Shown here: positions 60,867 through 64,000 of the stretch, one piece after another | How positions within the stretch are numbered: position 1 is the stretch's first letter | How the letters are laid out: each line of letters opens with the position of its first letter | NCBI RefSeq assembly: GCF_003491305.1 | Contig: NZ_CP022706.1 | Coordinates: forward strand, 334,501 to 398,500 | DNA length: 64,000 nt | Direction: 5' to 3' | Source: Methanobacterium sp. BAmetb5 | GTDB taxonomy: Archaea > Methanobacteriota > Methanobacteria > Methanobacteriales > Methanobacteriaceae | Program-made: the position numbers and the translations under genes | The notes under the pieces: generated by a model | The model's input: only the letters and a program-made list of their open reading frames with translations | Database searches by the model: none | Told to the model about the DNA's origin: nothing

Positions 60867-61670
60867 ATGAACTTCTTAAAACTAGAAAATTGTGATTTAT
60901 ACTATCAGGATGCAGGTAGCGGTGATCCTGTTGTATTAGTACACGGAATGGGTAGTGACCATACTGCCTGGGGAGGTCTGGTTCCCCTGCTCCAGACAAA
61001 CTACCGGGCACTGGCGGTGGATCTACGGGGCCATGGATACTCCTGCAAAACTCCCGGTCCCTACTCTCTGGATCTCTTTGCCACTGATCTGTTAAAGTTA
61101 CTGGAATCACTGGACATTGAAAAAGCCCATTTCCTGGGCCATTCCCTGGGTGGAGCAGTCTTACTGGAACTGGCTCTCCAGCACCCGGAAAAGATGTATT
61201 CCCTGACTCTCATATCCAGTTTTGCCCAGGTAGACCCGCCACTGGAAATAATATTAAACAAACTCCTTAAAATCCTTAAAGAGCAGGGTTATGAGGCCTT
61301 TTTTGATGCCTGCCTTCCTCTTACCTACACCCCGGAGTTTCTGGAGGAAAACCAGGAAACCTTTTCTTTGATTAAAGCCACCACCAGGCAAATGGTATCT
61401 CTCGCCAGTTTAACCGACACCCTCCAGGCTTGTCTACAGATCGACCTTAAAGACAGCTTGAATGAAATAAAAGTTCCCGCACTGGTTATTGCTGGTTCTG
61501 AAGATACATTTACCCCTTCTCACCATGGGATTTTCATTAAGAATAACCTAAAACAGGGAAAAATGGCAACTATGGAAGGTGTTGGTCATAATCTGCTGGT
61601 GGAACAACCAGGGAAAACTTATTCTTTACTGCAAGATTTCTTAAAGGAATTCGGATTTAAAACAGATTAA
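60867..61670 (+). CDS. Alpha/beta hydrolase
   Basis: 267 residues. The oxyanion-hole motif [14 protein letters not shown] near 23-36, nucleophile Ser in [16 protein letters not shown] near 92, acid Asp in AGSEDTFTP near 212, and His in GVGHNLLVE near 243 form a complete triad. Homology is to general esterase or lyase-type hydrolases of the BioH/MenH sort, so the substrate is not predictable. It follows the sensor kinase by 36 bases and may be co-transcribed. Confidence 0.9.
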   Translation: MNFLKLENCDLYYQDAGSGDPVVLVHGMGSDHTAWGGLVPLLQTNYRALAVDLRGHGYSCKTPGPYSLDLFATDLLKLLESLDIEKAHFLGHSLGGAVLLELALQHPEKMYSLTLISSFAQVDPPLEIILNKLLKILKEQGYEAFFDACLPLTYTPEFLEENQETFSLIKATTRQMVSLASLTDTLQACLQIDLKDSLNEIKVPALVIAGSEDTFTPSHHGIFIKNNLKQGKMATMEGVGHNLLVEQPGKTYSLLQDFLKEFGFKTD

Positions 61671-61792
61671 CGAATAACTTGAAGTGGAGATTAAAAGTAT
61701 TCTAGTTTTTTTTCTTATCCCGTAATTAAATGTTTAAACTGAGGATAACATAGATTACTCACACTATTGTGATCACAACGGAGTCAACAGCT

Positions 61793-62788
<996 letters not shown>

Positions 62789-62918
62789 TTCAAATTAAAC
62801 CTGGCCCAAAAAAAGTTAACCTCCACCATTTGGTAACATTAACTAATTTAATTAGGGTTTAACAACAGAATATAATAAGAATTGTGGGGGCAATTATGAA
62901 TCCATTGGGGGGACAATA

Positions 62919-63455
62919 TTGGGGGAAAAATTCTATTTACTGGGTTTAATAACGCTTTTATCATCATTAATTATAGTGGGGAGTAGTTTAACTTCATTCG
63001 ATTCTTCAGATTCGCCAGTAATATCTAATGTGATTGTTAATGCTGGTTTTACTTATTACTGGGAGAATTATGCCTATTCTGGTGATCTTAATACCATTTT
63101 TCCCCCACGTTTCCTGTCACCAGCTCCCCTTCGTCCACTCTCCCCGGAATCAACTCGGTGTCTTTCACCTTATCCCTCCCGGATGTTATCCAGTTCTCCC
63201 TTAAGACCATTATCGCAGATTTCCCCTCGAATTCTATCATCACTAACCTGGAGACCGCTATCAACCACAGTTACTCGTCCACTTTCCCCATCAACAGAAA
63301 GAGACCTTTCGACCGGGTCACCACGGCCTTTATCCTCTTCACCTCAACGTACTCTCTCCCCTTACCCAAAAAGACCATTATCCAGTCCGGTGAAAAGAGA
63401 ATTATCACCTCCCACCACCCGACCTTTATCACCAGCGCCAGTACGACCACTTTAA
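62919..63455 (+). CDS. Membrane-anchored protein of R-x-L-S octapeptide repeats
   Basis: 178 residues from a TTG with GGGGGG at 62907-62912 upstream. An N-terminal hydrophobic helix ([19 protein letters not shown]) leads into fourteen consecutive octapeptides of the form R-x-L-S-x-x-x-x (for example [24 protein letters not shown]), followed by RPL and the stop. The DNA period is 24 bases from 63108. Arg codons alternate between CGT, CGG, CGA and AGA, so the protein rather than the DNA is conserved. It is basic and rich in Pro and Ser, likely extended, and may cross or bind the cell wall. No family recognised. Confidence 0.75.
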   Translation: MGEKFYLLGLITLLSSLIIVGSSLTSFDSSDSPVISNVIVNAGFTYYWENYAYSGDLNTIFPPRFLSPAPLRPLSPESTRCLSPYPSRMLSSSPLRPLSQISPRILSSLTWRPLSTTVTRPLSPSTERDLSTGSPRPLSSSPQRTLSPYPKRPLSSPVKRELSPPTTRPLSPAPVRPL

Positions 63456-63716
63456 GCTTATTATCTAATTTTTTTATTCCAGAATCTAAATTCTCGCTTA
63501 TTTCTCCTGTTATTCCTAAATCGAAATTAAGGATAAAAAAACTTTTAATTTAAAGACTGGAGTGAGGGATAGTGTTGTTCACATAAAGTAAATTAACATC
63601 AATATTACTATCATGATAAAAAAATGTTCTTAAAAATTAATAATGTTGGGATAAAGTTATATTGTTGGAAGATTAATAGGGGTTTGAAGAATTAATTTTT
63701 GGAGGACCAATATTAC
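63456..63716. other. Intergenic region, no gene seen
   Basis: The 261 bases after the octapeptide-repeat gene contain AT-rich sequence with a T-run near 63467-63473 and a TATA-like GTTATATTG at about 63656. I find no open frame with a ribosome site other than the small one starting at 63717. Confidence 0.5.
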
Positions 63717-63803
63717 ATGAACAACAGGGAAACTATATTCATTGTTGGAATTTTTTCCATAACCCTCATTGTGGGATTTGCCATGAGCATTATTAAATTT
63801 TAA
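63717..63803 (+). CDS. 28-residue membrane protein
   Basis: ATG at 63717 follows GGAGG at 63701-63705. The product (MNNRETIFIVGIFSITLIVG, then FAMSIIKF) is one hydrophobic helix with a polar start. A TATA-like box lies about 60 bases upstream. Small single-helix proteins like this often modify larger membrane complexes, but no partner can be named. Confidence 0.55.
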   Translation: MNNRETIFIVGIFSITLIVGFAMSIIKF

Positions 63804-63852
63804 TTTATTTCCAATGGTAATTGAAAAAAAAATCATTAATAATATCCCCTTT

Positions 63853-64000
63853 TTAAAAATTAAAGTTAATAAGAGCCATCTTGGCTGCATTCTGCTCTGC
63901 TTCTTTTTTACTTCCCCCACTACCAGTTCCGTAGCTTTCTCCATTGATAAGTGCAGCCATGGTGAAGGTTTTGTTATGGGGTTCTCCTTCCTCGTGGATC
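63853..64000 (-). CDS. rnc: 3' end of ribonuclease III (double-stranded-RNA-binding domain)
   Basis: A frame open from the window edge ends with TAA at 63853-63855. Its 48 residues read [20 protein letters not shown] then [17 protein letters not shown], the C-terminal half of a dsRBD with the GSKKEAE-x-x-A RNA-contact motif. This dsRBD form is typical of RNase III, which cuts double-stranded RNA. The catalytic domain is outside the window, so the name is provisional. Confidence 0.7.
   Translation of the reverse strand, partial: IHEEGEPHNKTFTMAALINGESYGTGSGGSKKEAEQNAAKMALINFNF

Noticed and set aside
63158..63553. 131-residue open frame overlapping the octapeptide gene
   Set aside because: It arises because the 24-base period keeps other frames open. 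The R-x-L-S frame shows synonymous codon change, a signal anchor and a ribosome site.

Overview
The window looks like a chromosomal piece of a methanogenic archaeon of the Methanobacteriales, probably close to Methanobacterium. This is inferred from gene content and style: AT-rich intergenic DNA with archaeal TATA boxes of the TTTATATA type, Shine-Dalgarno sites of the GGAGG/GGTGA type, a class II tRNA-Leu without an encoded CCA, a [4Fe-4S] L-cysteine desulfidase of the archaeal kind, many secreted Asn/Thr-rich proteins, and a HisKA_2-type sensor kinase. No methanogenesis gene lies in the window, so the assignment is an inference.

Region 1 (1-22.4 kb) is a defence island with visibly lower G+C than most of the rest. 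A minus-strand operon encodes a SNF2-family helicase, a DUF1156 adenine methylase, a DUF499 ATPase and a second, paralogous SNF2 helicase that runs off the left edge. Divergent from it is a RecD-like helicase fused to a PD-(D/E)XK nuclease domain. The helicase-methylase-ATPase set resembles what has been called Hma; the duplicated helicase is unusual. Downstream lie a DUF1232 protein, a decayed copy of the nuclease tail, an N6-methylase-like protein with a degenerate catalytic motif next to two broken partner genes, a zinc-ribbon/Hsp20 fusion, and a DUF262/HNH (GmrSD-type) protein.

Region 2 (22.4-32.9 kb) holds gdhA, a secreted papain-family protease and a partial pseudogene copy of it, TspO, a secreted beta-propeller protein that shares the protease's C-terminal anchor, a membrane acyltransferase, a hicBA toxin-antitoxin pair, Hsp20 and two small membrane proteins. 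Three short remnants of one unknown coding sequence are scattered here.

Region 3 (33-44.5 kb) holds an MFS drug exporter divergent from a MacB-like ABC pair, a PLD-family protein, a candidate structured RNA, an array of four operator-like repeats before an OB-like small protein, a DUF488 protein, an antitoxin gene followed by a frameshifted TumE-like toxin, tRNA-Leu(CAG), a DUF1998 helicase with a TPR tail, and an orphan solute-binding protein.

Region 4 (44.6-58.7 kb) concerns peptides and amino acids. On the minus strand are a transglutaminase-like thiol peptidase, an unannotated 54-residue Cys-rich peptide with a double-glycine site, a stem-loop, an ABC exporter and an MFS exporter. On the plus strand is an operon of a NikR-like regulator that has lost most nickel ligands, two APC permeases, a POT peptide transporter and a flippase. 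A nearly identical 30-nt element lies upstream of the peptidase, the peptide gene and the L-cysteine desulfidase gene, suggesting a small regulon.

Region 5 (55-64 kb) carries a response regulator with a free-standing paralogue of its output domain, a chagasin-type cysteine-protease inhibitor, the desulfidase, a CHASE4-like sensor histidine kinase, an alpha/beta hydrolase, an MgtE-like transporter, a membrane-anchored protein made of fourteen R-x-L-S octapeptides, a 28-residue membrane protein, and the 3' end of an RNase III gene.
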